Source: Arachidicoccus ginsenosidivorans (lineage in GTDB: Bacteria; Bacteroidota; Bacteroidia; Chitinophagales; Chitinophagaceae). Taken from it: a DNA stretch of 64,000 bases. Below are positions 9,832 to 22,567 of this stretch, piece after piece. The notes under the pieces were generated by a model that was given only the letters and a program-made list of their open reading frames with translations, was not told where the DNA came from and made no database searches. Within the stretch, counting starts at the first letter, position 1. Each line of letters starts with the position of its first letter. The DNA lies in contig NZ_CP042434.1 of assembly GCF_007971385.1 (NCBI RefSeq), positions 5,332,001 to 5,396,000 on the forward strand, read 5' to 3'. A program made the position numbers and the translations under genes.

Positions 9832-10233
9832 ATGCTCCTGGTGGAAGGCAACTTAAGACAGGATACAATGTACGAAAAGTATTATGCCTTCAAACAGCTT
9901 AAAACACCTAATCGATATTTTAATTTCCAAAAAGAAAACTGGTTTTTTATTACCCAGGACGGGAATAATGAGAAAATCTTACTCGATGAAGAGAAGTAGG
10001 GATTGTTGGTTGGCACGATGAAGAAATTGCCTAAAGGTACCCCTACCTTGCTGATTTCCCATTTCCCCGTTTTAGCAACCACCACACAAGTATTAATAGG
10101 AGACGGTCATAGTGAACGTAAGAAATTAAAAACCTTTTTCACAAAAAAAAATAAAGTAAAAGTTCGCCTAAGTGGTCATAACCATTTATCGGTTGCAATG
10201 ATAGTGGCCTTTTTCATGGAAGCCTGCTATTAA
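9832..10233 (+). pseudogene. Remnant of metallophosphoesterase
   Basis: Reading from 9832 gives MLLVEGNLRQDTM then KQLKTPNRYFNF and NWFFI, followed by ILLDEEK and an in-frame TAG at about 9997, then continuing in the same frame with GTPTLLISHFPVL and LSGHNHL. The HFP and GHNH motifs are the C-terminal metal ligands of calcineurin-like phosphoesterases. The N-terminal metal-binding half (GDxH, GDxxD, GNHD) is missing apart from a possible GN, the gene has an internal stop, and the end is garbled, so it is a decayed fragment rather than an active enzyme. Confidence 0.6.
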
Positions 10234-10953
10234 AACGACAGAATTTCTTGCAAAAGGCATGCTAAGGAATCCTATGGATTGAACCTTATTTTACTCAAAC
10301 ATTCATTCCTTTTTCACCTACCTTGCAATTTCCGCAATACAGTTACAACCTACTTAAATCTTGCCAAAATGAGCAATAAGGTTAAAAGTAAACCTTCCAG
10401 AATTTCTCTGTTATCCAACAATACCGCATTTTTATGTCAACGTTTCCACTGTTTCTCAAATCGATTTTGTCTAATCATTTGCTCAAGTTCACGAATTAAA
10501 TAGGAAAAAGGCTAATTATATAAAATTCACTACTTTATTGATTACCAATAATATACAAAAATTGACTCTTCAAATCATCACCGACCTAAAACCCTTCAAC
10601 AATCAATAAAATCAATGCTTTGAAAAAGTTGTAATTCAAGTTAACCGGATATTGGATGATTCTTAGAAAAGGTGAGTCGAAAATGCAGAAGCATTCCTTC
10701 AAACTTTATGAAACTGCTAAAGTGATATCTTGACCAAAACGATCTTAAACACAGTTTTCCTTTTTTTCTTTTTAAATATCCAACAGAATGTTAATTGATT
10801 ATCAATACATTGTAAATATTTAACTGTTTTGTAGAATCATTTTATAAAATATTTTCTTAAAGGTTATTCTAAAAAACAAAAAGTAATTATATCTTTAATT
10901 ATTAGTTTAACAATAAACATAAACTTTAAAACCTACTTAGAAACATTGAAACA
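10234..10953. other. Long AT-rich non-coding stretch
   Basis: About 720 bases without a convincing gene. The ORF at 10279-10503 has no protein-like composition. The last few hundred bases are very AT-rich and presumably hold the promoter of the ROK gene at 10954. Confidence 0.5.
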
Positions 10954-12161
10954 ATGGCCTTAAAAAACGATTTCTATAAAAAAAGCATCATTAAAGCGCT
11001 GTACTATGCAGGCACGCTTTCCTGTACGGAGCTTAGCGTGCAAATAAGTAAGAGTTACACGTTGGTGGTGAAAACACTGGAAATATTACTAAGTGACGGC
11101 CTTGTCATTGAAAAGGGCTATGCAGAATCGAGCGGCGGGCGCCGCTCCATGACCTATAGCCTTCCTGCAGATAGTTTTTATACAGTTGCTGTGGCCATGG
11201 ATCAGTTTGTTACCCGCATCTGTATTTATAATGCGCTCAAGCAGCAGGTTGGCAAAGTCCAAAAACTTGAACTTTTATTAGACAACCAGGGCAGTAACCA
11301 CGGGGCCGCACTCGAAGTATTGACTGCCGCCATTCAAAAAACGATTACAACGGCAACAATTGCCAAAGAAAAGATCATCGGTATTGGTATCGCCATGCCA
11401 GGGTTTATCAATGCCCAAATGGGGGCCAATTATACCTTTATGGGAGAAGGGATAACGACCTCCCTACAAAATGAGATTGGCTTGCCTGCCTTTATTGAAA
11501 ATGACTCTACTGCCATCGGACTGGCAGAGTATCATTTTGGTAAAGCACAAAAGAAAAAAAATGTCATGGTCATTAATCTTAGTTGGGGCATTGGCCTGGG
11601 CATGCTCATCGATGGGCATATATTCAGAGGCGCCAATGGATTTGCAGGGGAGTTCAGCCATATCCCTGTCTTTAAAAACGGAAAACTATGCAGCTGCGGC
11701 AAAACAGGCTGCCTGGAAACAGAAACCTCCCTGTTATATATGATTAAAAAAGCACTTCAGGAGATAGGTAGCGGTAGGCCTCTTTGCTCAATACCAGCAT
11801 ACTTGAAAGCGGCGATTATGAGCTCAAAAGCAGTCATTTTCTGGAAGCTGCCCGTCGTGGAGATTCTCTGACCGTAGAGATCGTCTCTGATGTAGCCTAT
11901 AACATTGGCCGCGGTATCGCTATTTTGATTCACCTCTTCAATCCGGAAAGTGTGATTCTCAGCGGTCGATGCTCCAGTTGCGCCACGCTCTGGCCGCCAC
12001 CTATTAAACGCGCTTTAAATGAGTTTTGCATTCCCAGGCTGCTGACGACAACGCTTGAAATGTCCAGTTTGGGCCATAATGCAGAGCTCATAGGGGCATC
12101 TATTCTCGCCATAGATCAAATCAAGGAGTCAGACATCCAAAAAATTACGGCAATCACTTAA
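10954..12161 (+). CDS. ROK-family transcriptional regulator (NagC/XylR type), frameshifted
   Basis: Residues 1-70 form a MarR-like winged helix (SCTELSVQISKSYTLVVKTLEILLSDGLV, then GGRRSMTYSL). The ROK sugar-kinase-like body follows with GIGIAMPGFIN, IENDSTAIGLAEY, GIGLGMLIDGHIFRGANGFAGE and the zinc motif CSCGKTGCLE. The frame breaks near 11783: adding one T to a TTT run restores GRPLLLNTSILESGD and continues to the end at 12161 (NPESVILSGR). Zinc and sugar-binding motifs are intact, so the repaired protein of ~403 residues would be normal. It precedes susC by 130 bases and likely senses a sugar to control the SusC/D locus. The indel may be a sequencing error. Confidence 0.85.
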
Positions 12162-12291
12162 ATATCAATAACTCGAATTAAAATCTCCCATTAAAATTCA
12201 AAATCACAATCACTTAATATGAACACGTAACTCAATTTTTTTTATTTACGTACGCAAATTAAATTATCCTACTCACCTTGAAAATTTGACT

Positions 12292-15200
12292 ATGAAAAAA
12301 TCAAATCTATCCTTTTTTAAGGCTTTGCTCTTAATGACCATTGCCTTATGTCTGCAAAACAGCAGTTTTGCCCAGACAGTCCGCACTGTAAGTGGACAAA
12401 TAACCGACAGTTTAGGTACCGGCCTACCGGGTGTAACCGTTTCCGTCAATGATCCCAAAGGAAATGTTATCTCCGGGACAGATGGCCACTACCAGATCAA
12501 AGCTAAAGATGGTACGACCCTCACTTTTATGTATGTGGGTTATGAGACCAAAACGGTGATCGTAAATCAAGACGAAATAAACGTTTCCTTATCGGCCCAA
12601 ACGAATGAGGCGGGAACCGATGTCGTGGTGACGGCCTTTGGTATGAAAAGATCGGAGCGGTCCCTGGGTTATGCGGCCACCACGGTAAAATCAGATGATA
12701 TTACCCGGACAGGAACGACCAATTTTGCTACGGCTCTTTATGGTAAGGTACCAGGTCTGCAGATTCAGGCTGCACCAGGCGGTTCCACCTCAGGGGTATA
12801 CATGCAATTAAGGGGTGTCAACTCCATGCTGGGCAAAACAACGCCCCTGATCATTATGGATGGTGTCCCCATTCGTGATGGCGCCTTTAACAGTGGCAAC
12901 TATTGGGGTGACCAAAGGGAGCGCAATAACGGTATCGTAGACATTAACCCGGAAGACATTGAAAATATTACGGTCCTTAAAGGCGCTGCTGCCGCAGCGT
13001 TATATGGATCCGAAGGGGTCAATGGCGTGGTAATGATCACTACTAAAAGTGGCAAAAACAATAAGAAAGGCTTTTCAGTGGACGTAAATGCCAATTACTT
13101 CCAGGATCAGGTGGCTTATCTGCCCAGATTCCAAAATACCAGAGGAACCGGCTTTCCTAGCCAGGTACCCGGTTATTACACCTCAGATGCCAATGGATTT
13201 AATACCCAGCAGTATGCGGATGCCAATGGCAATATGTATAGAGCCCTGGTACAAGGTAACCTAAACTTCGGGCCCGTGTTTGATGGTAAACCAATTATTG
13301 CCTGGGATGGGGTGGTTCGTCCCTACTCTGCCCAGCCGGACAGATATAAAAACCTGTTCCAGAAGGCCAACAATAGTACACAGACTGTGGCCATCAGCAG
13401 CAACTCTGCCGTACAGTCTACCCGGTTCTCTGTTACCAATCAACATACAGAAGGACTAAGTATTGGCAGCAAAAATGATAAAATGTCTTTTAGCTTAAAC
13501 AGTACCTTACACCTGGGTAAAAACAATGACTTGCAGATAATTGGCAACTATTATAACCTGCATGTACATAACCGGCCTTATTTGATCGATAGAATGATCA
13601 ATAACTTTACAGGGATGATGCCTGTATTTGACAATGGGGACTGGTATCGCAACAAGTACCAGACCAGTCTGGGGTATAAATATGTATTAAATACCACCCA
13701 GAGCCTGACACCAGATGAAAATATACATATCCCGAGTTATATGACCGATATCCTGGATTATATGTGGAATGTCAATAAGGATATCTATGATGAGTATGAG
13801 AACCGCCTGATAGCGTCCATTACCGATAGCTGGACCATTACCAAAGGGCTTAAATTAAGAGGCAGGGTCTCTACTGATTACACCAACACCAATATCTACG
13901 ACAAACAAAGCTCCACGCAGCCGATCGTCTATGGTGCCTCCGGTAATTATGGGGTGCAAAACGTGTATTATAATATGCTGCATGCGGATGTTATGATGGA
14001 ATATAATACAAAACTAAGCCCCGACTTTGACCTGACAGCTACTGCTTTTTACACGGCCGACAAGGAAAAAGGACAGAATACAAGCATTTATACCAATGGT
14101 GGTCTAAGCTCTGAAAATTGGTTTGATCTGGCTGCTACCGCTAACCCCATCAGCAACCCTAGTGCTCCTCCACTTGAAATCGTCAAAGATGCAATCATAG
14201 GTACCGTTAATATCAATTACCATAATTACCTGTATGCAGAAGGAACGATTAGAAGAGACAGAACCTCTACGATGAATCCGGATAACAATTCTTTTGTTTA
14301 TCCATCTGCGAATGCCGGTTTTATTATCTCTGATGCCTTTAAACTACCCGAAACGATCAATTATTTAAAACTTCGCGCTTCCTGGGGTATTGTGGGTAAT
14401 TATCCCGATCCTTATAAGGCAAATGTGGCTTACCTACCGGCCAACTGGGGCACACAGGCTCCAGGAACTAGTCCAGTATTAACGACCAATACCAACTTCA
14501 ATATTTACGGAAATTTAAATATACGTCCGGAAAAGAAAAATGAATATGAATTTGGGCTGACCGGACAATTACTACATAGCAGACTGGGATTTGATGCGAC
14601 TTTCTTTACCAATACCATCAATGACCAGATCCTGAACCTGGCGCTAGCCTATAGCCAAGGAGCTGTTTCCCAATTAAACAATGTAGGTAAGTTGTCAAAT
14701 AAAGGTTTTGAACTAAGTCTGAATGCAACACCAATAGACCTGAAGGATTTTAAATGGAGCTTTATACTGAACTATGCCAACTACTCCAATAAAGTAGTAG
14801 CCATCTCTGAAAACTCCAATAGCATCATTTATGGAGATTATGATGGTAATGCCTACCAAATCGTCGCCAGAGTCGGCCATCCTGCCGGGGAAATCATGGC
14901 GCACCCATTACTAAAAGATGATAAGGGTAATCTGATTGTGGACGACGCTGGTTTATACGAGCAGGATCCAAACAAAATGGAGTCTTATGGATCCATCCAA
15001 TCTAAAGGTTACGGCGGCTTTATCAATACTTTTACCTACAAGAACTTCCAGCTCAATTTCTCCATCGACTACCGTTATGGCGGTCATGTAATCCCTACCG
15101 GAATTTTCTGGATGAACAGTCGTGGTATAACCGAGGCCAGTTTATACCATATGGATAAAGCACATGGCGGTTTAAGCTATTACTTAGATGCCAATGGCAA

Positions 15201-15644
15201 AGGCGTACAGACTTCAGGGACAGCAGGGCCTAATGGAGAAACCGTATATAATGACGGCATGATGCTTCCAGGGTGAATAGTGATGGTAACCAAAACTCCA
15301 ATGTCATCTCTCAGGCTTTTTATTTTAATAATGTATACAACTGGGGCGGACCACAATATTCTCCCAACGCTTTATATAATTATTTTATTAAAAAGAATGA
15401 TTATATAAAAATGAGAGAAATTGCCTTGACTTACAATTTCTCTGACAAGATCGCTTCTAAGATCAAGGCCAATCATTTATCTGTTTCTTTGATCGGCAGA
15501 AACTTGTTTTTCTTCTACCGGACATTAAAAGATCTGGATCCAGAACAGTTGACCGTTTCAAATAACTTTTATGGCAATGCCAATAATGCAGGAAGCCAGC
15601 CGGCTTCCAGAACGTATGGCATCACCCTGAAAGCAAATTTTTAA
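12292..15644 (+). CDS. susC: SusC/RagA-type TonB-linked outer-membrane transporter, frameshifted
   Basis: Start at ATG 12292 gives signal peptide MKKSNLSFFKALLLMTIALC...SSFAQ. Residues ~30-105 are the carboxypeptidase-regulatory-like domain (SGQITDSLGTGLPGVTVSV), then a plug domain (VVVTAFGMKRSERSLGYA, LIIMDGVPIRD, ITVLKGAAAAALYGSEGVNGVVMITTK), then a ~750-residue beta-barrel ending in ITLKANF with a C-terminal Phe. The reading frame breaks at 15270; one extra G in the GGG run restores LPGVNSDGN and joins the last 123 residues. SusC imports glycans with TonB energy and pairs with SusD immediately downstream. With the base restored, length is ~1117 residues, normal for the family. Confidence 0.93.
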
Positions 15645-15674
15645 CCCAACACCTCCTACATTAAAAATATTATT

Positions 15675-17320
15675 ATGAAAAAGTATATTTTATTTCTATC
15701 GTCTTGTCTAATCGCGGGATAGCCGGACTTACTTCCTGCACCAAGAGCGATTTTGCAGACGCCTACGCTCAACCCAGCACACTGAATCAGACCACGCTTG
15801 AAAAGCAATTTGCGGGGGTACTGACGGCAAACCTGGATTATACCATGTACCGGTATAGTAATTATTTTGTCACTTTACAGAATACTTGTTTACCCTGGAC
15901 ACAGGCTGTGGGGGTCATTAATACCAATGGCAGATATGTTCCAGGTGCGGCAGCCGTTAGCGGCCGCTGGCAGAATTACTATACATTTCTGGCCCAGTAT
16001 AAAGACTTTCTCAACATATATAACAATTTAAGTCCAGAGGATCAGGCAGCTAAAAAGATCTATTTAATAGCAGCCACCATCTTCTATGATGACATGACCC
16101 AAAAGCAGGTAGATTTACACGGGGACATTCCCTGGTCTCAGGCCGGACTTCTGAGTACGAATAAAGGGGATTACAATGCGTCTTATGCAAAATACGACCC
16201 AGCTGATTCAATTTACACCACGATGCTGGATCAACTCAAAGGCTACGCAGATGATTTAAGTACCATGACCCTTGCTCCGGCAGTGGCTACTGTCATCAAA
16301 AGCCAGGATTTTATCAATAATGGTGATGTTACCTTATGGGCAAAATATTGCAATTCTCTGAGACTTAGATTACTGATGCGTGTATCAGGTGTAGCGGCGT
16401 TTAAATCGAGGGTAAGCCAGGAAATCGGGGCTATTCTAGCCAGTCCGAGCAAATATCCGCTGATCCTGACCAATGATGACAATGCCCTGATCAGGGTGTA
16501 TAATCTGAACAGTGTAACAGTAGGTGGTAATACGATTTCTGGGATCAATAACGGATCTTCTACAGGGCAAGAATCGTCATTCTATACTGGCCTTTACGGC
16601 TGGGGCGGCGGCGACGTTCCCAGCAAGGCGATGATCGATCTGATGAATAGCAGCAGCGATCCCCGCTTGAGGGTCATGTTTCAACCAGGAGACAGTACTA
16701 ACGGTAAATACGTCGGATTGGATCCTACCCAGAACCAGACCTTGCAACAGAATACCTATAATGCAGCTAAGGTGTCCAGGTATAACTACTCTACGCTTAC
16801 CTATAACCTGAATATACCAGGGATTTTGATAGATGCTGCTGAGGTCAATTTCCTGTTATCAGAATACTACTTGGATAATAGCAATGCAGCCCAGGCAAAG
16901 GCTACCTATGAAACGGGTATTCGTCAGTCCATCGCCTTTTATTATAATTTAAGGGCCATCAGCAGTGATAATACCGAAGGTGCGGTCACGCCCACAACCA
17001 ATCAGGAGATTAATAATTATTTAGCTGACGGCGATATCAGCTGGGACGCACAGAGTACCCAAAAAGGCAAATTAAATTTAATTGCCACTCAGAAATGGAT
17101 CAATTATAGTGTTCTGGAACCCATTGAGAGTTGGGCAGAACAACGCAGGTTAAAACTACCTGAATTTACCTTTTTGCCGGATAATGCGAATTCTCTGCAG
17201 AAGCTGCCTCCTAATAGATGGACCTATCCTACAAATGAAAGTAGTTTCAATACGGCCAACTATGAAAAAGTTAAAGCTAAGGATAATCTGACCACGAAGA
17301 TCTTCTGGGACGTGAATTAG
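15675..17320 (+). CDS. susD: SusD-like surface glycan-binding lipoprotein, frameshifted near start
   Basis: An ATG at 15675 opens a lipoprotein signal (MKKYILFLSSCLIAG) that hits TAG at 15720; adding one G to the GGG run gives GIAGLTSC and reads on into the long frame, making a perfect lipobox. So the true start is 15675, not an internal codon. The body (~548 residues) is TPR-rich and resembles the SusD-like_2 group: TLNQTTLEKQFAG, YYTFLAQYKDFLNIYN, VDLHGDIPWSQAG, NSLRLRLLMRVSG, ILIDAAEVNFLLSEYYL and WINYSVLEPIESWAEQRR. It lies 30 bases after susC and should form the lid of the SusC transporter. A terminator follows at 17385. Confidence 0.9.
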
Positions 17321-17384
17321 CACCATTTATGCTAATAGCACCTAAAAGAATGGATTACAACCAACACCAAATCCAATAAGGAAG

Positions 17385-17422
17385 GGGTAGATAATTATAA
17401 GAAAGTTATCTACCCTTTTTTT
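17385..17422 (+). terminator. Rho-independent terminator after susCD
   Basis: A perfect 10-base stem GGGTAGATAA / TTATCTACCC with an 11-base loop is followed directly by seven T. It lies 65 bases after the SusD stop, closing the ROK-susCD transcription unit. Confidence 0.88.
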
Positions 17423-17448
17423 AATTTTTTACATGAATTCCTAGAAGT

Positions 17449-17583
17449 TTAGCGTATTAACCCCTTCACCCATTGATTAACTAGTCGAGGCCTCACCTCC
17501 ATTTTCTCAGCTAAGTCATTTTGACTCCACCCTAACTCACGAAGGCGTTTCAAAATTAAATTGGCAAATTTTTCGCTGCGCGT
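17449..17583 (-). pseudogene. Remnant of XRE/Cro-type helix-turn-helix regulator
   Basis: On the minus strand, one frame reads SEKFANLILKRLRELGW, then SQNDLAEKMEVRPRLVNQWVKG and ends at TAA. SQ-x-x-LA-x-x-x-x-V-x-x-x-x-V-x-x-x-x-x-G is the classic Cro/CI HTH signature. The frame is closed by TAG upstream with no start codon, so only ~44 residues survive. It abuts the LacI remnant on the other strand; both look like debris. Confidence 0.55.
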
Positions 17584-17595
17584 CTAAATCGCATA

Positions 17596-17979
17596 TTGGC
17601 ACTGTGTGCTTTAATCCACGCTAAAGTTTCATCGTCATCTTCGGATACCAATGCTTGTCAGAATTATGCATTTGATTATAAAATCACCAAAGACCTGGAT
17701 AACATTGAAATTGCCACAGGAAGGGTATACATTATCCTAATGGAGGACAACCTGGTTACGGTGGTTAAAAAGCTATTGCAAGCCAAATTAATTGTAGGGC
17801 AGCAAGTAGAGATCATTTCATATAACGAGACTCCCATCAAGGAGATTATCCTCATTGGCATTACTACGATATCCGCAGACTTTAAAATGATGGGTGAAAC
17901 AGCTGCCAAAATGATCCTGGAAAAGTCTACTCAGCATGTAGCGGTACCTTTTTACCTAACACTCAGAGATTCACTCTAG
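17596..17979 (+). pseudogene. C-terminal remnant of LacI-family regulator
   Basis: From about residue 30 the ORF matches the end of LacI effector domains: KKLLQAKLIVGQQVEIISYNETP (equivalent of the 'G-x-x-VP-x-DV-x-VIGYD' segment), then IGITTISADFKMMGETAAKMIL and the terminal VPFYLTLRDSL, close to the usual VPF-x-L-x-x-R-x-S end. The DNA-binding domain and most of the sugar pocket are absent, so it is a 5'-truncated relic, presumably once a regulator of this glycan locus. Confidence 0.65.
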
Positions 17980-18230
17980 GCCAATGTTGGCCACCAAAGA
18001 GCCCAAATTTATTTACTGGGTGATTCGGCAAAGTGTTCTTTTACCATTAAAAACGCAAATACAAATGCAGTATATGGATAATAAACAACGCTATTTTTGC
18101 CATAATTCATCTATCCAATAGCATTTTTTTACCCACTTTAGGCGTAATATTGCGAAGGATTTAAAACTGGCACAAAGCCTTCAACCAGTTCCGTCTAGCA
18201 TTTAATCACCTGATTATTTAAAATTATACT
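17980..18230. other. Intergenic region upstream of glycosidase
   Basis: About 250 bases with no ORF; likely contains the promoter of the glycosidase at 18231. No specific element recognised. Confidence 0.4.
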
Positions 18231-20797
18231 ATGCAAGGTCAGTCTCTAAAAAGTGGATCCTTCTATTAATTTTCTCATCAAGTCTACTTTTTAAATTAAC
18301 CGCTCAGCGAATAAGCGTTATTCGGGACAAGGCATAATCGAAGTCAGGACCCAGGATGGCAATTTACAAATGAGGATCCAATATGATAAGGGTTGTTTTG
18401 TCCAATCCATGACAGTCAAAGGCGTCCGTATTCAATCTAACGTTCTATCTACCAGGGGTGCATTTACAGGGATACGAACGGATAAAGACACTTTTAGTTC
18501 CATTTATGCTACGCATACCCCGCGGCTCCAAATAACAGATTCGAGTATCACCATTGCGGACATTACCTTGACATCCAAAGAAGGTAGAACAGCTATCGCT
18601 ACCACTGAAGACTGGACGTTTACGGCCGGCCTTCATAAAATCCGCTGGAAAATAGATCGCCGTTATGGCAAATCATTGTTCGTAGAAGACATGTCGTATC
18701 CAGAGTGGACATTTAAGGACTTATCACTATGGGAAGGTGGGATCATAAGTAACGGCGGGATTGTCTGGTGCAAATACCTGAAAAACAAGAAGGACACCTA
18801 CGGTGTCCATACTGGTGGCACCACTTTTTGGAATAAGCAGTCAGGCATTGGCCTCTCTATTCAAGCAGTGAAAGGTAAAATAAGTGCCGTACACGGAGCT
18901 CCATTAAATTCATTGGCTGCATCCAATGCAATACAAGTGGCCACTAAATACACCCATACGCCCTTAGATGAATTTAGTATGGCCAGTTATGTTTCCAGTC
19001 AGCCACTACAACAGCGCTACAGACTGGACAGGTTTGTGTCTGGTAAATCAGATGTATTTGCCCTTTTAAAGTGGAGAAAGCCGAAGTTAGTCAGGTCTAT
19101 GAACTCCAATCGATTAATTATTTTGATCAATATAATAGAGGCCATTTGGTAGGGATTGATGCGGATGCAGTGAGGGACTTACTAAATACAACGGCCAGAT
19201 ACGGGGTTGTTGATGACAGCATTGTCGGCGCAAACGGTTGGCTGACCAACTGGAAGTGCCTACATGAACCGTTTTTTGCACAATTAGCCTTAGCAATTGA
19301 TGACAGTGCCTATACTAAAAACCTACAAGCCTCCTTAGATAGGGAAATGCAACTAGCCATTCAACCGGATGGTCGGGTGTTGTCAAGATGGCATAATGAG
19401 CCGGGAGATGAAATGCCGGGCACCTATAATACTAAAACAGGCTATTACGAGGCTAAATGGGGGTATACGATTGATGCTCAAACAGGCTATGTTATCAACG
19501 TTGCCGACCTGTTTAATCTTACCGGTAAATTAACCTGGTTAAAGGACCACCAAAAACCTGTGAGCAAGCATTAGAATGGTTGACTCGTCGTGACAGCAAC
19601 CACAACGGCATTTTTGAGATGAAAAACAATAGCATTGCCGATCAAACCTGTAGTGATTGGCTGGACATTGTCTGGGCCAGTTATGAAAATGCATTTGTCA
19701 ATGCACAAATGTATGGGGCACTGGTAAAATGGGCAGATTGTGAACGGTTGCTTGGCAATCTTCAGGCAGCAAAGCGGTATACTCGAATTGCCCAAAGGTT
19801 AAAAACGGCCTTTAATAAACCTGTTAAGGAAGGTGGGTTCTGGATGCCGGAGAAAAATCAGTTTATTTATTGGCGAGATAAAGACGGCACTATTCATGGG
19901 GACAACCTGGTCACTCCTGTGCAATTTGCGGCTATTGGATATGGCGTCTGTGATGATCCAGCCAAAATCGCAAAAATTTTAACGCAAATCCAGCGCAGAA
20001 TGGCCAATGAAAAGCTTTTCCATTGGCCACTCTGCTTTGATTCCTACAGGAAGCCGGAAGTGTCTGCGGGTAACTGGCCATTCCCAAAGTACGAGAATGG
20101 AGATATCTTTCTCACCTGGGGGTATTTAGGAATAAAATCATACGCTCATTATAATAAGGACCTGGCTGTTTATTATATCCATAAGCTTCTTAACCAATAT
20201 AAAAAGGACGGTTTGTCCTTTCAGCGTTATGACAGAATTCATCAACAGGGAATGGGTAGCGATATACTGGCGGGCAATGCGACAACGATTGCCGCATTGT
20301 ATAGTGACATTTATGGGATCCAGCCTAGATGGAACCGTCTGATTATTCAGCCACACCTCCCTAAATCCTTACAAGGCACACAGTTTAATTATACGCTTCG
20401 TGGCATTCAATACAACGTTTCCTTACAGGACAATTATTACCAGGTGCGCACAAATAAGCATGTTACCAGAGCCAACCAGTCTTTTGGTATAAGTCAAATG
20501 GAACACGTCCTACGCTTTTATCCTGGTGACCAAGACAGCTGTTCAGCAGTTATAGCCTGTAAAAGTTCGGACAGTATCTTTTTGAAAATGAACAAATGGG
20601 ATAATAACACCATTTCATTCAACCTAAAGATCTCCAAAAACTGTCATTTATCCTTTGAAGGTTTGCAGCAGGCCGGTCAATATGCTATTTTGATCAATGG
20701 CCATAAAGCTGGAACCCATAAAGCGCGAAATGGTTTGCTGCACATACAAGATCTACCAGCAGAAAAGTGCCTGCTAACCCTAAAACATACCTTTTAA
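18231..20797 (+). CDS. Secreted six-hairpin-type glycoside hydrolase, multiply frameshifted
   Basis: Three long overlapping frames form one protein of ~855 residues. The first codons after ATG 18231 give a signal peptide (KKWILLLIFSSSLL...LTAQ) only after adding a base near 18237; further one-base additions near 18338 (KAIIEVRTQDG), 19067 (LLKVEKAEVSQVYEL) and 19555 (HQKTCEQALEWLTRRD) join the rest. The N-terminal half is a beta-sandwich; residues ~250-680 look like an (alpha/alpha)6 barrel (SIVGANGWLTNWKCLHEP, SYENAFVNAQMYGALVKWADCERLLG, GDNLVTPVQFAAIGYG, NGDIFLTWGYLGIKSYAHYN), then a small beta domain. The GH family is not assigned with certainty; GH78/GH94-like folds are alternatives. Downstream of susCD it would act on the same glycan. 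Confidence 0.72.
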
Positions 20798-21101
20798 GTA
20801 GTTTTAAGTTGTATTTGAAAAACAGAAATTTATGGGCAAATCAATTAATTATTCACTTTATTTTAATTGGTGCGCTGGACTAATTCCTGAAAAGACTTTA
20901 AAGTCATGAATGAGGTGTGCTTAATCACAATAGTTATAAATAATCGCAATCTCCTCCCAAAACTTTTACCCCTCAATGGTCCGATGGCAAATTATTAGGA
21001 GCATCCATTTGCTAAACGGGTTTTAAACTTTGGAGTTGCTCCCTTATTACAGGAGCTGATTTGTTATTTATGTACGCCTGCGTACTTACAAATCATTACT
21101 T
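20798..21101. other. Non-coding gap
   Basis: About 300 bases between convergent genes (glycosidase plus, ATPase minus). Nothing recognised; no clear terminator hairpin. Confidence 0.4.
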
Positions 21102-22528
21102 CTATTTAAACAAGTCTTCCATCAATACCTCAGCCTGCACCTGTCCTAAATAATATTCATTTTTCATAGCGCCAAAGGTTGTTATCAACGTTAAAAATAA
21201 TGTCTTATTTGTGCCAGTAACCTCTCTAAAAACATTTACCTTTCTGTTTAAATCGGTGCTGTAATTTTTATCCATAACAAAAAGGTCATTGGTAAATTTT
21301 ATCTCACAAATATTAATACACCGGTCCTGTCGCTCTAATAACAATTCAATTTGCGCACCACGCTCACCTTTATCTCCAGTATGGCGCCAGGTAGAAGTAT
21401 TCGTTAGTACGCCTTCAATACCAAGTTTACGCCTAATTTGCAAAACATGTTTTGACAAACACTTTCAAAAGCAAGACCGCACCATGTTAAATAAGTTGAT
21501 GTACCGAACTTTCTCAGCCACGCACCTTCTAGTTTATCTTTCGCATGTTCAATAAATTTAAAATAAAACAATGTATATTCATCTGATAATTTATAAATAC
21601 TTTCATAGGTCTTTTTTTCAAATGGAATATAAGGCGTGATAAACCAGATTCTTCTAGCTCCTCTAATATTTGCGTGGTCGTACCTCCAGATGTAAATCCG
21701 CATGCTTCAATTATCTCATTTCGGGTTAAACCGCTCCCTTTATCTGCTAATGCACGCATCACAGCTTCGTGATGGCTTGAATTTGCAAATAAGGCCTTAT
21801 AGAGTATTTTGAATTCCTTTTTCAATGGTCCATCTTTGGCGAAACAAAGCAGATCAATTATCTGGGCCGTACTCTGTCCAGGCAAAATATTTCGAAGGTA
21901 ATGCGGTATTCCTCCAAATGCCATATATAATTGAACCTGACTGTAATGATCCAAAATGACACCTTTTGACTTCAAAAAATCTTGTGTTTCCAGCAGCGTG
22001 AAAGGCAGTAACCTGATTGTTTGGGTGAAACGGTTATGTAACCCACCTCGATCATTTATTATTTTATTAATCATCCATGAAGCTGCTGACCCACAAATAA
22101 CCACTTTTAAATTGGGTTTTCGAGAAGCAAATATGTTCCACCAGTGATCAAATGCTTGCAAGAAACCAGATTTAGGCGTATCAATCCAGGGAAATTCATC
22201 AAAAAAAACAACGGCCGCTTTTTCTACAGGCAAACTGTTCAAATATTTACTAAGCATCGTAAATGCCTTCAACCAATTTTTGGGGCAGCTAATTCCCAAA
22301 CACTTCCTGTCACCATTTGAAGTGCTTCGCTAAAATTTCAAGCTGCTTTTTTGTAGAAGTTTGATGGATCCCGGAAAATTCAAAAACAATATTATCTGCA
22401 TAAAACGTCCGTACTAAATAGGTCTTACCTACGCGACGACGTCCATATATTGCAATCAACTCGGGATCCTGGGTTGATAATCTATAACTTAAAATTTCTT
22501 GTTCCGCTAGTCGGCCAATAATATTCAT
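21102..22528 (-). CDS. Archaeal-type P-loop ATPase (DUF234-like C-terminus), frameshifted
   Basis: Pieces in three frames assemble into a ~475-residue AAA ATPase. Start at 22528 gives MNIIGRLAEQEIL, then Walker A YGRRRVGKTYLV (residues ~28-39). After a break near 22300 comes the Walker B strand AVVFFDEFPWIDTPKSGFL and sensor VVICGSAASWM. A one-T addition near 21640 restores EESGFITPYIPF, and a one-A addition near 21450 joins FESVCQKHVLQIRRKLG to the C-terminal GAQIELLLERQD and ICEIKF, which resembles a PD-(D/E)xK-like nuclease fold seen in DUF234 ATPases. These stand-alone proteins are common and poorly understood. An unusual repeat array lies just upstream of the start codon. Confidence 0.82.
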
Positions 22529-22567
22529 AGGCTATTACTGAGTTTAAAAATGACCTATTTTATTCCA

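Noticed and set aside
10279..10503. 74-codon plus-strand ORF
   Set aside because: Composition is AT-rich chance reading with no protein family features.
12286..15644. Programmed frameshift in SusC
   Set aside because: No slippery heptamer with downstream structure, and the same kind of one-base loss appears in many unrelated genes, so error or mutation is more likely.
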